This document shows, piece after piece, positions 1 to 5,998 of a stretch of DNA of 6,190 nucleotides. Location: NCBI GenBank assembly GCA_030592105.1, contig JAUVKE010000164.1, forward strand, positions 1-6,190, in the 5' to 3' direction. The position numbers were made by a program, and so were the translations under genes. Positions within the stretch are counted from its first letter, which is position 1. Each line of letters starts with the position of its first letter. This stretch comes from Desulfobacteraceae bacterium. GTDB taxonomy: Bacteria > Desulfobacterota > Desulfobacteria > Desulfobacterales > BuS5. The notes below the pieces were generated by a model. The model had not been told where the DNA came from. It saw nothing but the letters and a program-made list of their open reading frames with translations, and did no database searches.

Positions 1-793
1 AAAATTTCATACTTTTCGTCATTTCATTAAAGCCGGCGGCAAGTTCACCAAATTCATCCTTTCTATTTGTGTGCAGTTGATAATCCAGGTCTCCCCTTTC
101 CACTGCATTTATTCCTTTAAGCGCTGAAGCCAGCGGATTAATAACGAGTTTTTTACTCACCAGCATAATCATGATTGAAACAATCAAAACTACCATACTG
201 AAAGCCGTTACCAGCATGCAGCGGTCAAAAAATAGCCCTTTATATAATGGAGCAAGGGTAAAGTATAAAAAAACCTGCCCGATTGCCTCCTGACTGTTTG
301 CAACGTTTCCAAAGCTTAAAAAATCCTCTTCATCAGGCTCTGCGGCAGAGGAATAAACAGTAGCTATAAAACAAAAATAAGGTATGCTTTTAAAACTGTA
401 ATCAATAATCTTGAGATCAAATTTTGCGGCATCAGCAGCCTCTTTTCTGATATGCTGCTGAATTTTTTGATTATTTTTCATTTTGTTGGAAGTAACAAAT
501 GCTATTATTTCTTTTTTGACATCCAGAACCGCGGCGTAGGTTATCTCATCTTCCTGGAGTGCGCCATTTAGCAGTTTTGTTAAATCTTCAATGCTGCCTG
601 TTAAAAGGCCATACTCACAATTATAAGCCAAATTCAGCGCGAGAGTACTCCCCTGTTTGATAAACATCTCTTTGATCCTGGTTTCTTCATGCCGGATAAT
701 AAAATATGCGAAAATAGACATAACTGCTGCCACCGTAATCGTGACCATAAGATTAAGCCTGGCAGCAAGTTTGAAATTAATATAAAATCGCAT
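1..793 (-). CDS. Membrane sensor with periplasmic domain and HAMP, C-terminus off the window
   Basis: This gene was read directly from the minus strand; 264 codons are visible and it continues past base 1. ATG at 793 overlaps the binding protein gene by 17 bases, so the two are co-translated. It has a first membrane helix (about 12-33), a periplasmic region (34-190), a second helix (about 192-213) and a HAMP linker (214-264) with Pro220 and DEFGELAAGFNEMTKSM (246-262). The periplasmic part contains ALNLAYNCEYGLLTGSIEDL (52-71) and EITYAAVLDVKKEIIAF (83-99), resembling the sensor region of BarA-type histidine kinases and related HAMP proteins. The output module is not visible: a histidine kinase, a diguanylate cyclase or a chemoreceptor are all possible. 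The start has only a weak GGAA about 11 bases upstream; Met16 would be an alternative but would cut into the first helix. Confidence 0.88.
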   Translation of the reverse strand, partial: MRFYINFKLAARLNLMVTITVAAVMSIFAYFIIRHEETRIKEMFIKQGSTLALNLAYNCEYGLLTGSIEDLTKLLNGALQEDEITYAAVLDVKKEIIAFVTSNKMKNNQKIQQHIRKEAADAAKFDLKIIDYSFKSIPYFCFIATVYSSAAEPDEEDFLSFGNVANSQEAIGQVFLYFTLAPLYKGLFFDRCMLVTAFSMVVLIVSIMIMLVSKKLVINPLASALKGINAVERGDLDYQLHTNRKDEFGELAAGFNEMTKSMKF

Positions 794-1709
794 TTTCCAA
801 AAATTCCGTATTAATTTTAATACCGAGCCGCTTTGCAGTTTTTAGGTTAATTGCCAGTTTTAAATTATCAGGTCTTTTTACCGGCATTGCGGCCGGGTCA
901 AAGCCCTTAAAAATTGTTTCAGCCATTTCAGCAGCAGCTTCTCCCTGTTCTTTATAATCAACGGAAAGGCAAAAAAAGGCGCCTGCTTTAACATACTGCT
1001 CTGATATCCCCATAAAGGGAATTCTGTTTCTGAGAGTAAAAAGCAGAATCTGCTTCAGCGTCTTACGATTATATACTCCAAGATCCGGAATTCCCAACAG
1101 GATATCCGAATGCCTGGAAAGATTTTTCAAAGCCGGAAGAATGTCCTTGGTTCCGTAAATTTTTTGGCTCACAAGTTTCAGCCCAAATCGTTCCGCTGCT
1201 TTTGCCGCCATTTCCAAACATTGGTTTGAACATTCCATTTTATATATTATTCCAACCCGGGTTGCAGCGGGCAGAATTTTTTTTATCCAGCTAAACTGGA
1301 TTTCATAAGGAATATTAAGGGCAATACCGGTGAGATTGCGGCCAGGTTCAGTCCAGCTATCTATTAGTTTGAGTTTTACAGGGTTAAGCACAACTGAAAA
1401 GATAATGGGTGTTTCAGTGAATTCAGGCAACAATATTTTCAGCGCAGAAGCGCCCACAACAAAGATGAGATCAGGCTTAAAGGCTCTTATTTTTTGATAA
1501 AGCAGCTTTTTGTCATGAAAATCATCAAGAACATATTCAATTATATTTGCCTTACCCTTTATGCGGTCTTTAAATGCTTCTTCTGCCATATTGTAGGGGG
1601 CTATATTCTTACTCTTAATAAGCGCTACAAGCGGCTTCCCCGCTGAATATGATACTGAAGCAAGGGTCAGCAGAAAAAATAATAAGGCTGTTTTAAATAA
1701 CAGGCTCAA
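777..1709 (-). CDS. Periplasmic ABC-type substrate-binding protein, PF04392-like
   Basis: The 310-residue protein begins at TTG with a strong GGAGG site and has a signal peptide (1 to about 22/23, hydrophobic LLFKTALLFFLLTLASVS, no lipobox cysteine). The mature part shows the two-lobed pattern of the PF04392 ABC_sub_bind family: KPLVALIKSKNIAPY (25-39), KPDLIFVVGASALKILLP, TPIIFSVVLNPV with the family-typical PGRNLTGIALNIP, a second lobe start RVGIIYKMECS, DILLGIPDLGVYNRKT, then RIPFMGISEQYVKAGAFFCLSVDYKEQGEAAAEMAETIFKG (in pieces) near the C-terminus. Known family members bind small ligands such as amino acids for ABC importers. No permease or ATPase gene is adjacent; instead it is wedged between an outer-membrane receptor and a membrane sensor, overlapping the latter by 17 bases. 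I infer that it presents ligand to that sensor or hands over cargo to a transporter encoded elsewhere. The ligand is unknown. Confidence 0.88.
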   Translation of the reverse strand: MSLLFKTALLFFLLTLASVSYSAGKPLVALIKSKNIAPYNMAEEAFKDRIKGKANIIEYVLDDFHDKKLLYQKIRAFKPDLIFVVGASALKILLPEFTETPIIFSVVLNPVKLKLIDSWTEPGRNLTGIALNIPYEIQFSWIKKILPAATRVGIIYKMECSNQCLEMAAKAAERFGLKLVSQKIYGTKDILPALKNLSRHSDILLGIPDLGVYNRKTLKQILLFTLRNRIPFMGISEQYVKAGAFFCLSVDYKEQGEAAAEMAETIFKGFDPAAMPVKRPDNLKLAINLKTAKRLGIKINTEFLENAILY

Positions 1710-3608
1710 TTAGAACCTCCAGCTTGCGCCAAAAACAAACCTCCGTCCTATTTTGTCTCCTGTGTGCCAGTTGCCCGGTTCATTATTGGGAGAATTCGAT
1801 TCATAGTGCCTGTTATTAAACATATTATAAGCAGCAGCCGACAGCTCTATTTTATCAGATATATCATAGCCTATCCTGGCCTCAAAGGTGGTATAGGCAT
1901 CAACCCTGGCTGGTTTCGGATTAACACGGCCAAATACCGGATTGGAAGTTAGATAAAGCTCATAATATGTATCCACATAATGAAAGGCCGTGTTTAAACT
2001 CCACTTTTTGGATTTAAACCTCAAACCGCAGTTCACCTTGTGCTCTGGATCCATTTCAAGGTCTCTATAATCATCCCTGCGTATTTTCTGGTAGGAGTAG
2101 TTTGCAAATCCTGCCAGTTCGTTTGTAAGCAAAAAATCAAACTCCAGTTCTCCACCATGTTGAGATGCATCCGCAGTGTTCTGCATGGGGCCCGACTGAG
2201 TATTATCGATTAAATCGCTGTACTCATTATGAAAAATTGTGGCATTAAGCTTCAGCCGGTCTGTAACCTGGTTGAAATATGCAAGTTCAAAAGTAACTAT
2301 CCTCTCCTCGTCTAGAGATGAATTACCCAACGCAAAAGGGTAGGCCTCTCCGTGATTTGTATGCTGAAAAAGTGAAGGGATAAAATAACCGCTTGAGATT
2401 GTAAAACGGAGAGACTGGCTTTGTGAAGGATTATAAATAATACTCCCCCTTCCCAGACCCATATAATCGAGCATGGAATAATGTTCCAGCCTGCCTCCCA
2501 GAACAAGAATAAGCTGTTCATTTAATTTGCATTCATTTTCAATATTTAAGGCGTAACTTTCAACATCATGATCTTCCTTGTTACCTGCAAGATCTCCCTT
2601 GCGCGCCCTTACCTCCCAATTGGTTTTTTTTGCATATCCGCCTAGGGATGTAATATTTACGCCCCATCGGAATGATCGGAAAATTTCCACTTCGTAATTT
2701 GTATCTTTTACCCCAAAGGTGTCGTCCCAAAAGGTCTTTTCATGATTATTGTAAAACATGCGTACCCAAAAATCAGGCCTGTCATAGCGGAGTGATATAA
2801 AGGTCGTCTCTGGATAACATACTGATGAAATAACATTATCTGCCTTGGAATATCTGTATGAAGATGTCAGAGATGAAATATCATTGGGATGCAAAATCAC
2901 TGTGCCGCTGAAATGATTGACAGAATGATGATTTTTTTCCTGGGGTATTTTCGGTTTCTCCCATTCTTTTGCCCTGCGCCGACCGGCAGAAAAACTGTAT
3001 TCCAGATTTTTATAAGACCCGCCATGAATAATATTGACCCGTTCCGTATCCCAGTTGCCGGCATAGGCATTGACCTGAGTGCCATCAATCTCTTTTGGAG
3101 TTTTAGTGACAATATTTATCACCCCGCTAAAAGATGAACCTCCGTAAAACACGCCGCCTGGCCCTTTAAGAATCTCCACCCTGCTGATCTCTTCCAGATC
3201 AATGGGCGCCCAATCAAGGAAAATATGATTTGCATGATACATAAAAACATTATTGCCATCTATGGTTACCAGTACATGAGCCGTGTCTGCAAAACCGCGG
3301 ATGCCTATAACATGCTGGCCTGACTCTGATTCTCTCACGTCTATTCCCGCCACTGACCTTAATACATCGCCCAGATTTGTGGCCCCCGACATCCTGATAT
3401 CTTCCGATGTTATTATCCTTGCAGAAGAGGCCGCTTCAGTGACAGGCTGTTCCCTTTTGGAGGAAGCAGTTACAACAGGAATCTCCAGGAACATCAGTTC
3501 TACTTCAGAGCCTACCTCCTCAAGCACGTCGGCCTGGCCTACCTGGTTACTCAATAAAAACACCACAATCAGAATGAATAGAGTAAATAAAAACTTGTTT
3601 TGAAACAT
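1710..3608 (-). CDS. TonB-dependent outer-membrane receptor
   Basis: This 632-residue gated porin would take up a scarce ligand across the outer membrane using TonB/ExbBD energy. A signal peptide (1-26, likely cut after VGQA) is followed by a TonB-box-like IPVVTAS (43-49) and a plug domain (about 50-168) with VLRSVAGIDV (82-91), VIGIRGF (100-106), LVTIDG (113-118) and the strongly conserved RVEILKGPGGVFYGG (143-157) ahead of SGVINIVTKT (161-170). The rest is a beta barrel with many alternating aromatic strands ending in FVFGASWRF, with terminal Phe as the usual BAM signal. Length and plug style are closest to the smaller BtuB/CirA-type receptors rather than the long siderophore receptors with an N-terminal signalling domain, which is absent. 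The substrate is unknown: no riboswitch or substrate-specific neighbour decides between vitamin, metal chelate or other ligands. Its stop codon directly abuts the start of the binding protein gene. Confidence 0.95.
   Translation of the reverse strand: MFQNKFLFTLFILIVVFLLSNQVGQADVLEEVGSEVELMFLEIPVVTASSKREQPVTEAASSARIITSEDIRMSGATNLGDVLRSVAGIDVRESESGQHVIGIRGFADTAHVLVTIDGNNVFMYHANHIFLDWAPIDLEEISRVEILKGPGGVFYGGSSFSGVINIVTKTPKEIDGTQVNAYAGNWDTERVNIIHGGSYKNLEYSFSAGRRRAKEWEKPKIPQEKNHHSVNHFSGTVILHPNDISSLTSSYRYSKADNVISSVCYPETTFISLRYDRPDFWVRMFYNNHEKTFWDDTFGVKDTNYEVEIFRSFRWGVNITSLGGYAKKTNWEVRARKGDLAGNKEDHDVESYALNIENECKLNEQLILVLGGRLEHYSMLDYMGLGRGSIIYNPSQSQSLRFTISSGYFIPSLFQHTNHGEAYPFALGNSSLDEERIVTFELAYFNQVTDRLKLNATIFHNEYSDLIDNTQSGPMQNTADASQHGGELEFDFLLTNELAGFANYSYQKIRRDDYRDLEMDPEHKVNCGLRFKSKKWSLNTAFHYVDTYYELYLTSNPVFGRVNPKPARVDAYTTFEARIGYDISDKIELSAAAYNMFNNRHYESNSPNNEPGNWHTGDKIGRRFVFGASWRF
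1716..1720 (-). promoter_or_regulatory. Ribosome binding site that decides a TTG start
   Basis: The minus strand reads GGAGG, 6 bases before the TTG at 1709. It is embedded in the codons for the last residues (Trp-Arg-Phe) of the receptor, so translation of the binding protein restarts right at the receptor's stop. No ATG or GTG is comparably placed, which supports TTG as the real start. Confidence 0.85.
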
Positions 3609-3615
3609 TCCATAT

Positions 3616-3621
3616 CTCCTT
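3616..3621 (-). promoter_or_regulatory. Ribosome binding site of the TonB-dependent receptor
   Basis: The minus strand reads AAGGAG, 7 bases before the ATG at 3608. This fixes the start of the receptor and gives it the normal signal peptide at its N-terminus. Confidence 0.85.
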
Positions 3622-3641
3622 GGAATTTATGAGATTGGGAA

Positions 3642-3650
3642 ATCATTATC
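3642..3650 (-). promoter_or_regulatory. Possible Fur half site
   Basis: The minus strand reads GATAATGAT here, identical to the first nine bases of the 19-base Fur box. The second half does not match (10 of 19 overall). It lies 33-41 bases before the receptor's start codon, a place where an iron regulator could act on a TonB-dependent receptor gene. With only one half site in AT-rich DNA, confidence is low. Confidence 0.15.
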
Positions 3651-3707
3651 TTTGGGTGTTACAATATTGATAGAATAAATATTTCAGAGTGTTATCAGGC
3701 ACCTCTG

Positions 3708-3745
3708 TATTCCAATACGCCTTCCCCTCTCTGGCTTTATTCCAA
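3708..3745. repeat. Pair of TATTCCAA direct repeats, 30-base period; possible operator
   Basis: TATTCCAA occurs at 3708-3715 and again at 3738-3745, starts exactly 30 bases apart, about three helical turns. The first copy sits inside the inverted repeat GTATT-CC-AATAC (3707-3718). CTCTG also occurs beside each copy. The location upstream of the receptor gene fits a regulator binding site, but an 8-base repeat in a spacer of this size is expected by chance about one time in five, so this is only a candidate. Confidence 0.3.
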
Positions 3746-3782
3746 ACTTTAAAATTGGGTAATTATCTAAAAATCCATGTAA

Positions 3783-4550
3783 CTATTTTTGATAAATACT
3801 AGGCTTAATGGTTTTAAAACGATGTTCAATACCCATGAGACTTTCTGATGCTCCAACAATAAGGTGTCCTCCATTCTCAAGGGAATTGAATAATTTATTA
3901 ACAACATGCTCCCTGGTTTTATGATCAAAATATATCATAACATTCCTGCAGAAAATTATATTGAATATCCCAGGGGGTGAATTTTTTATTAGATTAAATT
4001 TTTCAAATGTTACATGACTCTGAACTGTTTTTTTGATTTTTATATGATTTTCCCATTTTCCAGCCCCTTTTTTACAAAACTTTCTTATTGTTTGCACGGG
4101 AACATTTTTAAGCTTATCCATATGGTATATTCCCCTTACAGCTATGTTGAGCATGGAATCGGATATGTCGGAGGCGTAAATGCGAAAGGAGTATCTATTT
4201 TCCAGTAATTGAAAGGATATGGAAAAAGCTTCTTCTCCGCTTGAAGATGCGGCGCTCCAGATACTTAAAGGCTTTGAGTTGTCCACTACTTTTAACAGGT
4301 ACTCACAATGCTGGTTTTCCCTGTAAAAATATGTATGATTTGTGGATATTGCATCGATGAAACTCATAAATTCATCAGCATCTTTTTTTATCAGATCTAT
4401 ATAATCCTCAACCGATTTTATTGATATTGCCCTCATACGTTTATTCAGTCTTGTGGAAAGAAGGGTCTCTTTACCATCATGGAGATTAATACCGCAGGTT
4501 TCATAGACTATGTCGCTTAAGAGTTTGAATTGTTTATGTGATAAATTCAT
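3783..4550 (-). CDS. cheR: Chemotaxis protein methyltransferase CheR, stand-alone
   Basis: CheR transfers methyl groups from S-adenosylmethionine to glutamates of chemoreceptors. The 255-residue protein has the small helical CheR N domain (about 3-58), then STNHTYFYRE (69-78, family version TTNxTxFFRE, with the conserved Arg77), the SAM-binding loop WSAASSSGEEAFS (98-110, family WSAACSTGEEPYS, so Cys and Thr are both Ser here), YASDIS (125-130) with the acidic SAM ligand Asp128, and FCRNVMIYFD (200-209) followed by GGHLIVGASESL (227-238). It is slightly shorter than Salmonella CheR but complete, without TPR or response-regulator extensions. The frame stays open to a GTG at 4610, but the family homology begins at the ATG at 4550, which leaves a 35-base gap after pseudopilin C. 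Neither start has a clear Shine-Dalgarno. No other chemotaxis gene is in the window, so its substrate receptor must be elsewhere, or be the HAMP protein at 1-793 if that is a chemoreceptor. Confidence 0.94.
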   Translation of the reverse strand: MNLSHKQFKLLSDIVYETCGINLHDGKETLLSTRLNKRMRAISIKSVEDYIDLIKKDADEFMSFIDAISTNHTYFYRENQHCEYLLKVVDNSKPLSIWSAASSSGEEAFSISFQLLENRYSFRIYASDISDSMLNIAVRGIYHMDKLKNVPVQTIRKFCKKGAGKWENHIKIKKTVQSHVTFEKFNLIKNSPPGIFNIIFCRNVMIYFDHKTREHVVNKLFNSLENGGHLIVGASESLMGIEHRFKTIKPSIYQK

Positions 4551-4585
4551 GGTAAAAACCCATAGTTTTTCTGTTAAATTCCAGA

Positions 4586-5095
4586 TTAAGGAGTATAGAC
4601 AAATGCCCACTCTGAATATTTCTTTGAGTTCTCAAAATTTTTATATATCTGGTTAAAGCCTGCTGTTTTTAAGGGTTTATCTTTACTTTTGCTCCGAACG
4701 CCCTTGATGCCGCCGGATGGGTCTCGAAGCAGCTCCCAATCCCCGTTTTTTGTCATGGGTTCTTTGTATAGCCTTCTAATATGTTTTTTGATAACAGGAT
4801 ATCGATCATCTTTTAATAAAAGTTTTAATTCCCTGGGATATTTTTTTTTTTGTGCTGACTTATAATAGGATTCTATTGCGCGCCTGAATCTGTCTCCCCG
4901 GAACATAAGCTCTTTTTCTTTTTCTCTTTTAATGATAATACTCCAGCATTTGTTAACAGATACCAGTGCCACACCAGTCACCATAATAAATATTAAAACG
5001 CTTATAAATGAGAAACCTTTCATGGAACCTGGTGAACACCCATTGTAAATCTGATATACTCTATTTATTTTACCACTCATTATATGGGACACCAT
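4586..5095 (-). CDS. Pseudopilin C, lacking Glu at +5
   Basis: The 169-residue protein has a prepilin-type N-terminus, MKGFSFISVLIFIMVTGVAL (25-44), with the likely cut between Gly27 and Phe28. Position +5 is Ser32 rather than Glu. After the helix comes KREKEKELMFRGDRFRRAIE (56-75), then K-E-P-M (112-115), WELLRDPSGGIKGVRSKS (121-138) and a C-terminal YSEWAFVYTP. I recall proteins of this pattern as the third pilin-like gene in secretin/GspG clusters of some proteobacteria; that is memory, not a search. The ATG at 5095 is chosen because AAGGTGAG lies 5 bases upstream, giving a 27-residue leader; an internal ATG at 5023 (Met25) would leave only MKG as leader and has just CAGG at 4 bases. Loss of Glu5 is typical of tip pseudopilins such as GspK, so a minor or initiating role is possible. 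Confidence 0.85.
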   Translation of the reverse strand: MVSHIMSGKINRVYQIYNGCSPGSMKGFSFISVLIFIMVTGVALVSVNKCWSIIIKREKEKELMFRGDRFRRAIESYYKSAQKKKYPRELKLLLKDDRYPVIKKHIRRLYKEPMTKNGDWELLRDPSGGIKGVRSKSKDKPLKTAGFNQIYKNFENSKKYSEWAFVYTP

Positions 5096-5453
5096 TTAAA
5101 CTCACCTTATTGCTGCCACTATGGATATCATAGACCTCCCCCTCTTCTTCATCATCAGGGGGAATAAAAATCCAGGTTTCAGAAGAACCGGTAAAAGGGT
5201 CTTTGGGGACAGATCTGATATATTTATCCTCTGCAAGGTCTTCAAGGTTTTCAGGATATTTCCCGTTATCAGCATAATACTGGTCAATCACATCCCTTAT
5301 CACAAACAATATTTTATGAAGGGAAGTCTCTTTTGCTTTTATCCTGTAGCGACTATAATTTGGCTGCGCAATTGTTGACAGGATACCGATGATTGTAATT
5401 ACAGTCATCAGTTCTATTAGAGTAAACCCTTTTTTATTTATTTTAAAATCCAT
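5070..5453 (-). CDS. GspG-like pseudopilin B
   Basis: This is the most canonical pilin of the set, 127 residues. A short basic leader (MDFKINKKG) precedes FTLIELMTVITIIGILSTIA, a textbook prepilin peptidase site with cleavage after Gly9, Phe10 as the methylated residue and Glu14 at +5. The head carries DQYYADNGKYPENLEDL (57-73), VPKDPF (82-87) and YDIHSGS (108-114), which match the GspG landmarks where the protein chain returns to the long helix and the C-terminal loop binds calcium. The acidic run DDEEEGE (100-106) lies just before that loop. The gene starts 2 bases after pseudopilin A and its end overlaps pseudopilin C by 26 bases, so the three are surely co-transcribed. It is the best candidate for the main pseudopilus subunit, by inference from its similarity to GspG. 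Confidence 0.93.
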   Translation of the reverse strand: MDFKINKKGFTLIELMTVITIIGILSTIAQPNYSRYRIKAKETSLHKILFVIRDVIDQYYADNGKYPENLEDLAEDKYIRSVPKDPFTGSSETWIFIPPDDEEEGEVYDIHSGSNKVSLNGVPYNEW

Positions 5454-5455
5454 AT

Positions 5456-5956
5456 TTACCAGTCTTTATAGTAGCTTTTATCTAAAGCCTGCTTATCACT
5501 TTTTGAATAAACATCATAAACATCCTGTTCGCCCCAGGTTTCAGAGTCAAATTCATCAGTATAAGATCTTTTGCCCCACTTCCCATCCTTTGAAAAAGGA
5601 TCCTTTGGAATACGCCTTAAAAATTTTTTTTTAAAAGTTTTGCTTTTTTTTGTATTAATTCCCTCCACCAGGACATCAAGAGTCCTTGGGTAACCATTTG
5701 ACATTCGATTCACGGGGATTTCCCCTGCATCATATAAATCTTTATATTTATCAATGGCAGTCCTGATTATTCTAAGATTTCGCCTGAGCTCCACCTCTTT
5801 TGTTCTCTTGTACGTAACCTGGGATAAGGGTAAAATCCCTATTGCGATTATGATAATGATCGACATTACCACAACAACCTCAAGGAGAGTAAGCCCTGAT
5901 GAATTACGGCCTGTTAATATGGGATGTTTTTTTTTGTCATTTAATAATTTGTCCAT
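5456..5956 (-). CDS. GspG-like pseudopilin A (prepilin N-terminal methylation domain)
   Basis: The 166-residue protein has a type IV prepilin signature. A 21-residue basic leader ends in SSG, followed by LTLLEVVVVMS, with Glu26 at position +5 after the expected prepilin peptidase cut at Gly21. Residues 22-42 form one hydrophobic helix, which anchors the subunit in the inner membrane before assembly. The rest resembles the soluble GspG head: a long amphipathic helix (about 45-76), then RIPKDPF (115-121), a YDVYS segment (147-151) and a final YKDW. Length is near that of GspG. The ATG at 5956 is the only usable start because TAA lies two codons upstream; it has no convincing Shine-Dalgarno at normal distance (an AGGA sits about 19 bases away), so translation may depend on the secretin gene before it. 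The next gene begins after a 2-base gap. The exact role, major or minor pseudopilin, is not visible. Confidence 0.9.
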   Translation of the reverse strand: MDKLLNDKKKHPILTGRNSSGLTLLEVVVVMSIIIIIAIGILPLSQVTYKRTKEVELRRNLRIIRTAIDKYKDLYDAGEIPVNRMSNGYPRTLDVLVEGINTKKSKTFKKKFLRRIPKDPFSKDGKWGKRSYTDEFDSETWGEQDVYDVYSKSDKQALDKSYYKDW

Positions 5957-5998
5957 GGCTTATGGTAAACTTTTTTCCTGGCCCGGTTTTATCGTGGG

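Larger units (their letters stand above)
3609..3782. other. Intergenic spacer between cheR and the receptor operon
   Basis: This 174-base gap is the only long non-coding stretch in the window and presumably holds the promoter of the receptor, binding protein and sensor unit read on the minus strand. I see no confident -35/-10 pair; AT-rich hexamers such as TATTCT and TATTGT occur on the minus strand near 3663-3680 but have no good partner. There is no clear hairpin followed by a T-run to end cheR transcription, so read-through is possible. Two short repeats and a Fur-like half site are listed separately. Confidence 0.6.

Noticed and set aside
1..793. Assigning the HAMP protein as a histidine kinase or chemoreceptor
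   Set aside because: The output domain lies beyond the window; helix, sensor and HAMP features are shared by several classes.
2889..3603. Plus-strand open frames (such as 2889-3137 and 3283-3603) opposite the receptor gene
   Set aside because: They lie entirely inside the well-supported receptor gene, show no recognisable domain, and read as antisense of its plug and first barrel strands.
3690..3750. Cobalamin or other riboswitch ahead of the TonB-dependent receptor
   Set aside because: Fragments such as GGGGAAGGCG and GGTGCC occur on the minus strand but in the wrong order and without the B12-box core; the spacer is also too short for a full cobalamin element plus promoter.
3740..3785. Intrinsic terminator after cheR
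   Set aside because: T-runs are present but no stable GC-rich hairpin precedes them.
4551..4610. GTG at 4610 as the start of cheR
   Set aside because: The extra 20 residues do not resemble CheR, overlap the previous gene and lack a ribosome site; the family homology begins at the ATG at 4550.
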